Shown: positions 1-6,399 of the stretch, piece by piece
How the letters are laid out: each line of letters opens with the position of its first letter
How positions within the stretch are numbered: position 1 is the first letter of the stretch
From: Burkholderiales bacterium
GTDB taxonomy: Bacteria; Pseudomonadota; Gammaproteobacteria; Burkholderiales; Burkholderiaceae_C
Direction: 5' to 3'
Assembly: GCA_005786815.1 (NCBI GenBank)
Contig: SYDB01000109.1
Span: 1 to 6,399 of the forward strand
Length of the DNA: 6,399 nt
Translations under genes and position numbers: made by a program
Notes under the pieces: generated by a model
Seen by the model: the letters and a program-made list of their open reading frames with translations, nothing else
Databases searched by the model: none
What the model was told of the DNA's origin: nothing

Positions 1-661
1 GGATTTCGACCCTAGCCATTGGGCCCCCAGCTAAAGCGCCAAAGCCTTCAGCCAAAGCCGATTTTTCACGCAAACCCAAAAAATCCGGCGCCTTCTGCCC
101 TGTAGCGGCCTCAATCAACCCCACTTTTGCCTGCGCATGCCCGCCCCACAGCATGTAAACGCATGCAGGGGCTTTTAACGCCACCTCACGCAAAATCGCG
201 TCGCTCAGACTCTCCCAGCCACGCTTGGCGTGGCTAGCGGGCAATCCGTCTTCCACCGTGAAACTGGTGTTGAGCAACAACACCCCTCGCTTTGCCCAAG
301 CCTCCAAAGAGCCGCTCATAGGTACGGGTTGGTGCAAATCGCGGCGCAATTCTTTGAAGATGTTGCGCAAAGACGGCGGGAACTTCACCCCGTCCGCAAC
401 AGAAAAAGACAAGCCCTGCGCTTGGCCGGGTCCGTGATAAGGGTCTTGACCCAAGATCACCACCCGCACTGCAGACAGTGGCGTCAACTGAAGAGCCCTA
501 AGCGGATGTGCCGGATAAACCACGGCACCACCACTCAAACGGGCCGAGACAAATTGCGACAGCCTTTCGCCTTCAGTAGACCGCCAAAAAGCGTCGAGAA
601 CGGGTTGCCATTCTGTATGGACGGGCCAAGAACTCGGTTGCCAAGCAGCTAGTTTTGCCAT
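1..661 (-). CDS. ung: Uracil-DNA glycosylase, family 1 (3' end outside window)
   Basis: Removes uracil from DNA by cleaving the N-glycosidic bond, the first step of base excision repair. I translated the open frame from the ATG at 661 to the window edge: 220 codons without a stop. It shows the catalytic water-activating loop GQDPYHGPGQ (residues 71-80, D73 as the general base), the uracil-stacking F86 in GLSFSV, PPSLRN at 95-100, GVLLLNT with uracil-binding N131, SHAKRGWE at 143-150, and LWGGHAQ at 171-177. The last family motif, the HPSPLS minor-groove loop, has not appeared by residue 220. In E. coli Ung it lies about 20 residues after HAQ, so this protein seems to carry an insertion there. 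The gene begins 29 bp after the trpC stop with no obvious terminator between them, so it is probably the last gene of the trp transcript. No clear Shine-Dalgarno precedes the ATG. The family assignment is firm; the exact start is less so. Confidence 0.93.
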   Translation of the reverse strand, partial: MAKLAAWQPSSWPVHTEWQPVLDAFWRSTEGERLSQFVSARLSGGAVVYPAHPLRALQLTPLSAVRVVILGQDPYHGPGQAQGLSFSVADGVKFPPSLRNIFKELRRDLHQPVPMSGSLEAWAKRGVLLLNTSFTVEDGLPASHAKRGWESLSDAILREVALKAPACVYMLWGGHAQAKVGLIEAATGQKAPDFLGLREKSALAEGFGALAGGPMARVEI

Positions 662-690
662 TGAGGGGATACGTTACGAAGCACCAAGGA

Positions 691-1482
691 TCAAAGCTCA
701 AACAGCGCAGCCAACTCTAGCCCCGGATCTTGCGCCCGCATAAAAGCCTCGCCCACCAAAAACGCTTGCACTTTTGCATCGCGCAAAAAGCGGACATCTT
801 CGGACTTCAAAATGCCACTCTCGGTCACCAGCAATCGGTCTGCTGGGACATCCTTCATCAAATCCAAGGTGGTTTGCAATGACACTTCGAAGGTGCGCAG
901 ATTGCGGTTATTTACGCCAATCAGTGGGGTTCTGAGTTTCAACGCGCGTTGTAATTCTTCGGCGTCGTGCACCTCCACCAAAACCGCCATATCTAAGCTG
1001 CGCGCTATGGCTTCTAGCTCAGCCATTTGCGCATCGTCCAAGCACGCTGCGATGAGCAAAATACAGTCAGCACCCATCACGCGCGCTTCAAACACTTGGT
1101 AAGGGTCGACCATGAAGTCTTTGCGCAACACGGGCAAGTCGCATGAGGCACGCGCTTGCTTGAGGTAGTCCACACTGCCCTGGAAAAATTCTTTGTCAGT
1201 CAGCACCGACAAGCACGCCGCTCCGTGCTCGGCATAGCTTTGCGCAATGTCCGCAGGAATAAAGTCGGCGCGCAACACGCCTTTGGACGGGCTGGCTTTT
1301 TTGACTTCGGCGATCACAGCAGGCAAGCCCTGTGCAATCTTGGCGCGCATGGCGCCAATGAAGTCGCGGGTGAGCACGCGGCTCTCAGCATCTGCGCGCA
1401 TCGCATGCAAGGGTTTACGTTTTAAAGCGGCCGCCACTTCTTGGTGCTTGAACTCAACAATTTTTTTCAAAATATCAGACAT
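691..1482 (-). CDS. trpC: Indole-3-glycerol phosphate synthase
   Basis: Closes the indole ring: converts carboxyphenylamino-deoxyribulose phosphate to indole-3-glycerol phosphate with loss of CO2 and water, in tryptophan synthesis in the cytoplasm. The protein is 263 residues, a normal length for a single-domain TrpC with no fused TrpF. TIM-barrel motifs are all present: [12 protein letters not shown] (about 57-68, with catalytic E59 and K61), [25 protein letters not shown], the LVEVH strand, [19 protein letters not shown], and a phosphate-binding FLVGEAFM near the C terminus. I chose the ATG at 1482 ([12 protein letters not shown]), which matches the family N terminus. An in-frame ATG at 1539 would add 19 unrelated residues that overlap the end of trpD. 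The gap after trpD is 25 bp and lacks a strong Shine-Dalgarno. An A7 run lies near the 5' end of the coding sequence. Confidence 0.97.
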   Translation of the reverse strand: MSDILKKIVEFKHQEVAAALKRKPLHAMRADAESRVLTRDFIGAMRAKIAQGLPAVIAEVKKASPSKGVLRADFIPADIAQSYAEHGAACLSVLTDKEFFQGSVDYLKQARASCDLPVLRKDFMVDPYQVFEARVMGADCILLIAACLDDAQMAELEAIARSLDMAVLVEVHDAEELQRALKLRTPLIGVNNRNLRTFEVSLQTTLDLMKDVPADRLLVTESGILKSEDVRFLRDAKVQAFLVGEAFMRAQDPGLELAALFEL

Positions 1483-1507
1483 AGTTTTTTCTAGTGAGGC
1501 GCAGGCT

Positions 1508-2554
1508 TCAAACCTTAGCAGTTTGTTGAGTGCGCGCAATCAATTGCTGGAGTTTGGCTTTGGCCGCGCCACTGGCAAGCGCCGCGCGCGCAGGGGCTAA
1601 GCCGGCCTCGATGCTCTCGACCACATTGGCAGCATACAAAGCCACGGCGGAGTTGAACACCACGATATCGCGGGCGGGGCCTTCTTGGTTGTCGAGCACG
1701 CCTTGCAACATGGCGCGCGATTGCTCAGGCGTTTCGACCCGCAAGGCGCGGTTGCTACTCATGGCGAATCCGCAATCTTCTGGATGAATTTGGTATTCGG
1801 TGATCTTGCCGTTTTTCAATTCGCCCACCAAAGTGGCGGCGCCCAAAGACACTTCATCCAAACCGTCTTGTCCGTACACCACCAAAGCATGTTCAGCGCC
1901 TAAGCGCTCTAAGGCGCGCACTTGGATACCAACCAAATCAGGATGGAACACACCCATCAAAATATTCGGCGCGCCAGCTGGATTGGTGAGTGGCCCCAAG
2001 ATGTTGAAGAGCGTGCGCACGCCCAACTCTTTGCGCACGGGCGCCACATTTTTCATCGCAGGATGGTGATTCGGCGCAAACATAAAACCAATGCCAACTT
2101 CTTTGAGGCACGCGGCAATTTGGTCAGGCGGCAAATTGATTTGCACGCCCAAACTCTCGAGTACATCGGCACTGCCGCTTTTGCTGCTCACACTGCGACC
2201 ACCATGTTTGCTGACTTTGGCGCCAGCCGCTGCCGCCACAAACATAGAGCAAGTAGAAATATTGAAAGTATGCGAACCATCGCCACCAGTACCCACAATG
2301 TCGACCATGTGCTTGGTATCGGCCACCTGCACTTTGGTCGAGAACTCACGCATCACTTGCGCGGCGGCAGTGATCTCGCCAATCGTTTCTTTTTTCACAC
2401 GCAAAGCGCTGATGAAAGCGGCCATCAAGACAGGCGACATTTCGCCGCCCATGATGAGACGCATGATGTGGAGCATTTCGTCGTGAAAAATTTCACGGTG
2501 TTCAATCACGCGCTGCAATGCTTCTTGTGGCGTGATGGCATGGTGTGCGGTCAT
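1508..2554 (-). CDS. trpD: Anthranilate phosphoribosyltransferase
   Basis: Transfers phosphoribosyl from PRPP to anthranilate, giving phosphoribosylanthranilate, the second step of tryptophan synthesis. The protein has 348 residues, the usual length for a stand-alone TrpD. An N-terminal helical domain (about 1-75) is followed by the nucleoside phosphoribosyltransferase fold. The PRPP-binding signature [14 protein letters not shown] is at 88-101, [15 protein letters not shown] at 116-130, then [20 protein letters not shown] for anthranilate binding, and GLDE for magnesium binding. It starts 12 bp after the trpG stop. The trpG TAA itself forms part of a TAAGG that can act as a Shine-Dalgarno 10 nt before the ATG, which would favour reinitiation. 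TrpG and TrpD are separate proteins here, unlike the fused enterobacterial form. Nothing appears broken. Confidence 0.98.
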   Translation of the reverse strand: MTAHHAITPQEALQRVIEHREIFHDEMLHIMRLIMGGEMSPVLMAAFISALRVKKETIGEITAAAQVMREFSTKVQVADTKHMVDIVGTGGDGSHTFNISTCSMFVAAAAGAKVSKHGGRSVSSKSGSADVLESLGVQINLPPDQIAACLKEVGIGFMFAPNHHPAMKNVAPVRKELGVRTLFNILGPLTNPAGAPNILMGVFHPDLVGIQVRALERLGAEHALVVYGQDGLDEVSLGAATLVGELKNGKITEYQIHPEDCGFAMSSNRALRVETPEQSRAMLQGVLDNQEGPARDIVVFNSAVALYAANVVESIEAGLAPARAALASGAAKAKLQQLIARTQQTAKV

Positions 2555-2566
2555 AGTGACAAGGCC

Positions 2567-3136
2567 TTACAAAAAGTTTTTCAATATGGCATGGCCATGT
2601 TCGGTCAAGATGGATTCCGGGTGGAACTGCACGCCTTGGATATCGAGCTCAGTATGGCGCACGCCCATGATCTCGCCATCGTCCGTCCAAGCAGTGACTT
2701 TCAAACATGCTGGGCAATTTTTGGGCGCAATTGCCAACGAGTGGTAGCGGTTCACCGTAAAGGTTTCAGGCAGTCCAGCAAACACACCCTCTTGGGTCGT
2801 ACGGATCACGCTGGTTTTGCCGTGCATCAATGTTTGCGCGCGCACGATCTGTCCACCAAATGCCGCGCCAATACTTTGGTGACCTAAGCACACGCCCAAG
2901 ATAGGTAACTTGCCCGCGAAATGCTGGATCGCAGCGACCGAAATGCCCGCCTCTGCAGGTGAACACGGGCCGGGCGAAATCACCAAGCGGTCTGGTTGTC
3001 GCGCTGCGATGCCTTCCAAGGTAATTTCGTCATTGCGAAACACTTCAACGTCAGCACCCAACTCACCAAAGTACTGAACGATGTTGAAGGTGAAACTGTC
3101 GTAGTTGTCGACCATGAGGAGTTTGATTTTTTTCAT
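2567..3136 (-). CDS. trpG: Anthranilate synthase, glutamine amidotransferase subunit
   Basis: Class I glutamine amidotransferase that releases ammonia from glutamine and passes it to TrpE. From the ATG at 3136 it encodes 189 residues, the normal size. The N terminus [13 protein letters not shown] (6-18) is the family signature. The oxyanion segment [12 protein letters not shown] is at 53-64, the nucleophile C83 is in GVCLGHQ, and the other triad members are H172 and E174 in QFHPES. I chose 3136 over an in-frame ATG at 3205 because the extra 23 residues lie inside trpE and match nothing in the family, and because a good Shine-Dalgarno sits 5 nt upstream of 3136. The start overlaps the trpE stop (ATGA), suggesting translational coupling and balanced subunit production. 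In many proteobacteria such a subunit also serves aminodeoxychorismate synthase (PabA role). That dual use is possible here but not visible from sequence. Confidence 0.97.
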   Translation of the reverse strand: MKKIKLLMVDNYDSFTFNIVQYFGELGADVEVFRNDEITLEGIAARQPDRLVISPGPCSPAEAGISVAAIQHFAGKLPILGVCLGHQSIGAAFGGQIVRAQTLMHGKTSVIRTTQEGVFAGLPETFTVNRYHSLAIAPKNCPACLKVTAWTDDGEIMGVRHTELDIQGVQFHPESILTEHGHAILKNFL

Positions 3137-4644
3137 TCCATCCCCTCTTCGACCACTGCCGCGGCGCGCAGCAATGCGCGGGCTTTGTGTTCGGTCTCGC
3201 GCCATTCCATTTCAGGACTGGAGTCTGCGACTACACCTGCAGCAGCTTGTACATACAGCGTGTTGTTTTTCACGATGCCTGTGCGGATGGCAATCGCAAC
3301 ATCCATATCGCCCGCAAAACTTAAATAGCCGCAAGCGCCGCCGTACAAGCCGCGTTTATTGGGCTCGAGCTGATCGATCAATTCCATCGCATGCACTTTT
3401 GGCGCACCCGTCAAAGTGCCGGCAGGAAACGTCGCTTTGAGCACATCCATGCTGGTGAGCGGCTTGCCATCTGCGCCTTCGCGCAAGATGCCCTCGACAT
3501 TGCTCACGATATGCATCACATGGCTGTAACGCTCGACCACAAAGGCTTCGGTCACTTTGACGCTACCAATTTGTGCGATGCGGCCAATGTCGTTACGCGC
3601 CAAATCAATCAACATGACATGCTCGGCACGCTCTTTCGGATCGTTGATGAGTTCGAGCTCTGCAGCTTTGTCGGCCTCGGGCGTTGCACCACGTGGACGC
3701 GTACCAGCCAATGGGCGGATGGTGACTTTTTGGCCCTCAGGCGTGTTTTCTTGTCGCACCAAAATTTCTGGCGATGCGCCCACTACGTGTGCATCGCCCA
3801 AGTGGTAGTAATACATATACGGGCTAGGGTTGAGCGAACGCAAGGCACGGTACAAAGACAGTGGACTGGCCGTAAATTCTTTGTGGATGCGTTGCCCCAC
3901 TTGCACTTGCATAAAGTCGCCCGCAGCGATCAAGTCTTTGGCGCGCTCGACAGCAGCCAAGTAATCTGCTTTAGCAAAACTACGCTCGACACTGTGATTG
4001 GTACTCGCAGCGATAGACGGTGCAATCGCAGGCGCTCTCAACCGCAGCTTGAGTTCGTCTAAGCGCGCTTGCGCTTTGGCATATGCATCCGGTTGCGTAG
4101 GGTCGGCATAGACCATCAGCGACAACTTGCCTGAGAGGTTGTCGATGACTGCCAACTCTTCGCACTGCAACAACAAAATATCGGGCATACCCAAATCGTC
4201 TGGCGGGCAAGTGTGTGCAAGTTTTTTCTCGATGTGGCGCACGGTGTCGTAACCAAAATAGCCTGCCAAACCACCACAAAAACGCGGCATACCTTCCCGC
4301 AAAGCAACTTTGAAACGCTTTTGGTAATCGGAAACAAAATCGAGTGGATTGCCGTGGTGGGTTTCAACTACCTGGCCATCCGTCACCACTTCGGTTTTGG
4401 CTTGCGCGCCAAATCCAGAGGCGCGCAACAAAGTGCTGGCTGGCAAACCGATAAAGCTATAGCGCCCAAAGCGCTCGCCACCCACGACTGACTCGAGCAA
4501 AAAGCTGTATTGCCCACTGTTTTGAACATGGGCGAGTTTGAGATAGAGAGAAAGCGGCGTCTCAAGATCTGCAAACGCCTCGGCTACTAAAGCGATGCGG
4601 TTGTAGCCTTGAGCAGCAAGCAAGTTGAATTCGGTTTCGGTCAT
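3133..4644 (-). CDS. trpE: Anthranilate synthase component I
   Basis: Converts chorismate to anthranilate using ammonia from TrpG; the committed and feedback-controlled step of tryptophan synthesis. At 503 residues it is full length. The N-terminal regulatory domain carries LLES at 49-52, the segment whose serine contributes to tryptophan binding in characterised TrpE, so feedback inhibition is expected. The chorismate-utilising domain has [65 protein letters not shown] and a C-terminal [17 protein letters not shown], all canonical for TrpE. Its ATG overlaps the stop of the upstream ATPase gene (ATGA), so its translation is probably coupled to that gene. Only a weak AAGG lies about 10 nt upstream. 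I found no leader peptide with tandem Trp codons or attenuator before it, since the ATPase coding region directly abuts the start. Confidence 0.98.
   Translation of the reverse strand: MTETEFNLLAAQGYNRIALVAEAFADLETPLSLYLKLAHVQNSGQYSFLLESVVGGERFGRYSFIGLPASTLLRASGFGAQAKTEVVTDGQVVETHHGNPLDFVSDYQKRFKVALREGMPRFCGGLAGYFGYDTVRHIEKKLAHTCPPDDLGMPDILLLQCEELAVIDNLSGKLSLMVYADPTQPDAYAKAQARLDELKLRLRAPAIAPSIAASTNHSVERSFAKADYLAAVERAKDLIAAGDFMQVQVGQRIHKEFTASPLSLYRALRSLNPSPYMYYYHLGDAHVVGASPEILVRQENTPEGQKVTIRPLAGTRPRGATPEADKAAELELINDPKERAEHVMLIDLARNDIGRIAQIGSVKVTEAFVVERYSHVMHIVSNVEGILREGADGKPLTSMDVLKATFPAGTLTGAPKVHAMELIDQLEPNKRGLYGGACGYLSFAGDMDVAIAIRTGIVKNNTLYVQAAAGVVADSSPEMEWRETEHKARALLRAAAVVEEGME
3142..3147 (-). 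promoter_or_regulatory. Shine-Dalgarno of trpG, fixes its start
   Basis: On the minus strand this reads GAGGGG and lies 5 nt before the ATG at 3136, inside the last codons of trpE. It supports the 189-residue TrpG over the longer in-frame alternative beginning at 3205. Confidence 0.7.
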
Positions 4645-5813
4645 GACATAGCGCCTTGCGGGTTAGGCAAAACAGCCCACAGCGGTACTGCTTCTACATG
4701 CTCTGCCAATTTAAATCGATGCTTGCCGGGATACACCACATACAAGTGGTCTAACTTCAAGTCTTCTAAAGCAACACGCATGCTAGCCGTCAACACTGGC
4801 GCATCCGCACGTTTGAACTCAACTCCTATGCGTTGTGTGCCCTTGAACATTAACAAATCCAATTCAGCGCCTTGGTGGGTGGCCCAAAAATAAGCTTGGT
4901 CAGGTTTGGCTAAACGCAAGACTTGCTCCAGCGCAAAGCCTTCCCAACTTGCGCCGCTGTTTGGATGCGTCAACAAATGCGCTGCGTCTTGAATTCCAAG
5001 TAATGCATGCAACAAACCGGTATCACGGAAATAAATCTTCGGCGCTTTCACTTGGCGCTTGCCTAAGTTTTCATGCCATGGCTGCAACTGGCGCACCATC
5101 ATGGTCTGGGTCAACACATCCAAATACCGTCTCACGGTCGGCTCTGAGACACCCATGGATCTTGCTGGATGCGACGCCGACCAGACCTGGCCGTGAAAAT
5201 GCGCCAACATATTCCAAAACCGCATCATCATGGGCGGCGCCACATTCAGACCGAATTGAGGCAAGTCCACTTGCACGTGATTGGCTATGGCGTTATGCCG
5301 CCAAACCATGCTGTCTTGGTCTGTATGCGCCAAATACGACAACGGGAATCCGCCGCGTAACCACAGGTTTTGTGAGGCCGTCGCATTCCATGCGCCATCT
5401 TGCACGCAGGCTTCTTGCAGATCGAACCCTCCAACTTCCACGGTTTCAATACGCCCCAGCAAAGATTCACCTGCTTGCCTAAGCAAACTTGGAGATGCGC
5501 TGCCCAGCAAAAGGAATTGGCCTGGCGCATTGGATCGGTCCATCAACACCCGCAACAAAGGGAACAACTCTGGCTTGCGCTGAATTTCGTCAATCACCAC
5601 CCTGCCCTGCAAGCCCTCAAGCACACCGGTCGCTTGCGTCAAACGCTGGGCGTGTGGCGGGTATTCCAAGTCAAAATAATTAGGAGAGTCGCGGCCTAAA
5701 AACCGCTGCGCCAGCGTGCTCTTACCTGCTTGACGCGGCCCGACCAACACAACGCCGCGCGAACGAGACAAAGCGCGTTCAACGGTTTTTTCAAGTTCAG
5801 TACGTTCGAGCAT
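4641..5813 (-). CDS. AAA+ ATPase with DUF4143 domain (COG1373 type), role unknown
   Basis: A 390-residue predicted ATPase; the family has no established physiological role that I can name. The N-terminal AAA domain (about 15-135; AAA_14-like) has Walker A GPRQAGKST at 25-33, Walker B VVIDEIQ with D75 and E76, a sensor-1-like LLLGSAS at 101-107, and LLGRIE with candidate arginine R121. The DUF4143 part follows: LWLRGGFPLSYLA at 150-162, a winged-helix-like segment around 215-235 (MGVSEPTVRRYLDVL), then LGKRQVKAPKIYFRDTGLL from 250. The C-terminal region has E317-x-D319 and E332-x-K334, a spacing that resembles a PD-(D/E)XK nuclease core. There is no signal peptide or membrane segment, so it is cytoplasmic. 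Length is normal and all motifs look intact, so it is probably functional. It sits between rpe and trpE, where relatives usually have gph, and ends in an ATGA overlap with trpE. The start at 5813 gives the family N terminus but has no clear Shine-Dalgarno. Confidence 0.92.
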   Translation of the reverse strand: MLERTELEKTVERALSRSRGVVLVGPRQAGKSTLAQRFLGRDSPNYFDLEYPPHAQRLTQATGVLEGLQGRVVIDEIQRKPELFPLLRVLMDRSNAPGQFLLLGSASPSLLRQAGESLLGRIETVEVGGFDLQEACVQDGAWNATASQNLWLRGGFPLSYLAHTDQDSMVWRHNAIANHVQVDLPQFGLNVAPPMMMRFWNMLAHFHGQVWSASHPARSMGVSEPTVRRYLDVLTQTMMVRQLQPWHENLGKRQVKAPKIYFRDTGLLHALLGIQDAAHLLTHPNSGASWEGFALEQVLRLAKPDQAYFWATHQGAELDLLMFKGTQRIGVEFKRADAPVLTASMRVALEDLKLDHLYVVYPGKHRFKLAEHVEAVPLWAVLPNPQGAMS

Positions 5814-5821
5814 GGATGCTC
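5808..5821. repeat. Short inverted repeat over the ATPase start codon
   Basis: GAGCAT and ATGCTC (6-bp arms) are separated by 2 bp and span the ATG of the ATPase gene. A hairpin in the mRNA here would partly hide the start codon, which also lacks a good Shine-Dalgarno. The arms are short enough that chance is a fair explanation. Confidence 0.4.
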
Positions 5822-5874
5822 ATGGTAGCAGAACACCATGAAATTCGAAAGTCTGACTTTCGAATTTCATGGTA
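5820..5874. repeat. Pair of 8-bp direct repeats TCATGGTA
   Basis: TCATGGTA occurs at 5820-5827 and again at 5867-5874, separated by 39 bp. The second copy contains the rpe stop codon (TGA on the minus strand) and the outer end of the large palindrome. The first copy lies just upstream of the ATPase start. The pair resembles a target-site duplication or a recombination scar, but one copy is also an arm end of the palindrome, so the two structures are not independent. Confidence 0.5.
5835..5873. repeat. 39-bp palindrome, 19-bp perfect arms, at the rpe/ATPase junction
   Basis: The left arm ACCATGAAATTCGAAAGTC (5835-5853) is matched exactly by its reverse complement at 5855-5873, with a single T between. 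The structure covers the last two codons of rpe (proline and TGA) and most of the 53-bp gap before the ATPase. A U-run follows on neither strand, so it is not a standard intrinsic terminator, although a folded RNA could still stabilise the rpe 3' end. Near-perfect dyad symmetry with a core holding two TTCGAA sites would also suit a dimeric protein binding site, or the end or target of a mobile element. Which of these applies cannot be decided from one copy. Confidence 0.9.
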
Positions 5875-6399
5875 AGGCGGATCTCATTTGGTCAATCACA
5901 GCCTTGTAATCAGGCTGACCAAAAATCGCGCTGCCCGCCACAAACGTGTCTGCGCCAGCATCTGCAACCCGTCGGATGTTGTCTACTTTGATGCCGCCGT
6001 CAACTTCCAGTCGAATATCGCGACCGCTGGCGTCAATCAGTTTGCGAACTTTTTCAATTTTGCGCAAAGCCGAGTCGATAAAGCTCTGCCCGCCAAAGCC
6101 CGGGTTCACGCTCATGATGAGAATGAGGTCGATATCGTCGATCGTCCACTCCAGCACATCGAGCGGCTCGGCGGGGTTGAACACCAAGCCCGCTTTCACG
6201 CCGTGGCTTTTGATCGCTTGGATGCTGCGGTGCACATGGTCGCTGGCGTCGGGGTGAAAGCTGATCAAGTCAGCTCCGGCTTGGGCGAATGCCGCGGCCA
6301 ATGCGTCGACGGGCGAGACCATCAAATGCACGTCGATAGGCACCGCTTGGCCCGAAGCAGTTTTGGCATGGGGCTTCAAGGCTTGGCAGACCATGGGCC
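5867..6399 (-). CDS. rpe: Ribulose-phosphate 3-epimerase (5' end outside window)
   Basis: Interconverts ribulose 5-phosphate and xylulose 5-phosphate in the pentose phosphate pathway, and in the Calvin cycle where present. About 177 C-terminal residues are visible and the frame stays open to the window edge. Compared with E. coli Rpe, roughly 50 N-terminal residues are missing, so the ATG at 6394 is internal and not the start. TIM-barrel motifs seen in order are [12 protein letters not shown] (metal-binding histidine), [51 protein letters not shown] (catalytic aspartate) and [15 protein letters not shown] (phosphate site). The protein ends at ...MRSALP, a few residues shorter than the E. coli protein, and its stop codon lies inside the 39-bp palindrome. 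The downstream neighbour is an AAA+ ATPase where gph would commonly lie. Confidence 0.97.
   Translation of the reverse strand, partial: PMVCQALKPHAKTASGQAVPIDVHLMVSPVDALAAAFAQAGADLISFHPDASDHVHRSIQAIKSHGVKAGLVFNPAEPLDVLEWTIDDIDLILIMSVNPGFGGQSFIDSALRKIEKVRKLIDASGRDIRLEVDGGIKVDNIRRVADAGADTFVAGSAIFGQPDYKAVIDQMRSALP

Noticed and set aside
230..652. 140-codon open frame on the plus strand
   Set aside because: It is antisense to ung, whose minus-strand frame has clear catalytic motifs.
1483..1539. Longer N terminus for TrpC from an ATG at 1539
   Set aside because: The extra 19 residues overlap the end of trpD and do not match the family; [12 protein letters not shown] at 1482 is the typical start.
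1922..2887. 321-codon open frame on the plus strand
   Set aside because: It is antisense to trpD and trpG, both of which carry full family motifs. The translation is rich in His, Arg and Phe in a pattern typical of a shadow frame, with no recognisable domain.
3137..3205. Longer N terminus for TrpG from an ATG at 3205
   Set aside because: The extra residues are an out-of-frame reading of the trpE 3' end; a Shine-Dalgarno and the family N terminus support 3136.
3391..4062. 223-codon open frame on the plus strand
   Set aside because: It lies entirely antisense to trpE and shows no domain or ribosome site; a shadow frame.
4645..4760. trp leader peptide or attenuator before trpE
   Set aside because: This stretch is the coding end of the ATPase. 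I saw no short ORF with tandem Trp codons and no terminator-like hairpin.
5835..5873. Palindrome as an intrinsic terminator of rpe
   Set aside because: The stem is AT-rich in the middle and no U-run follows on either strand, so I annotated it as a repeat of unknown role.

Overview
This window reads as the chromosome of a betaproteobacterium. The gene content and order (rpe, then trpE-trpG-trpD-trpC-ung, all on the minus strand) are the arrangement I associate with Burkholderiales. The moderate GC content would fit a Comamonadaceae-like freshwater lineage such as Limnohabitans or Rhodoferax. That family-level placement is inference from gene order and protein similarity recalled from memory, not from a search.

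Every supported gene is on the minus strand, so transcription runs from high to low coordinates. First is the 3' part of rpe (5867-6399, start outside the window). Next is a complete AAA+ ATPase of the COG1373/DUF4143 type (4641-5813). Then come trpE (3133-4644), trpG (2567-3136), trpD (1508-2554) and trpC (691-1482). Last is the 5' part of ung (1-661), which runs off the low-coordinate edge. Coding density is very high: the ATPase and trpE overlap by ATGA, trpE and trpG overlap by ATGA, and the other gaps are 12 to 53 bp. No stretch over 300 bases lacks a gene, and I see no RNA gene, CRISPR array, transposase or prophage.

trpE and trpG form anthranilate synthase, trpD adds phosphoribosyl to anthranilate, and trpC closes the indole ring. 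Together they take chorismate to indole-3-glycerol phosphate. trpF, trpB and trpA are absent, as expected where they form a separate locus. rpe belongs to the pentose phosphate and Calvin routes, and ung repairs uracil in DNA.

The unusual part is between rpe and trpE. Many relatives carry gph (phosphoglycolate phosphatase) at this position; here there is instead a predicted AAA+ ATPase of unknown role with a C-terminal nuclease-like E-x-D...E-x-K motif. Its upstream edge carries a perfect 19-bp-arm palindrome (5835-5873) that covers the rpe stop codon, with an 8-bp direct repeat, TCATGGTA, around it. Its downstream edge is fused by ATGA overlap to trpE. This looks like an accessory gene that entered a housekeeping operon. 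A second oddity is that the uracil-DNA glycosylase appears to have an insertion before its minor-groove (HPSPLS) loop.
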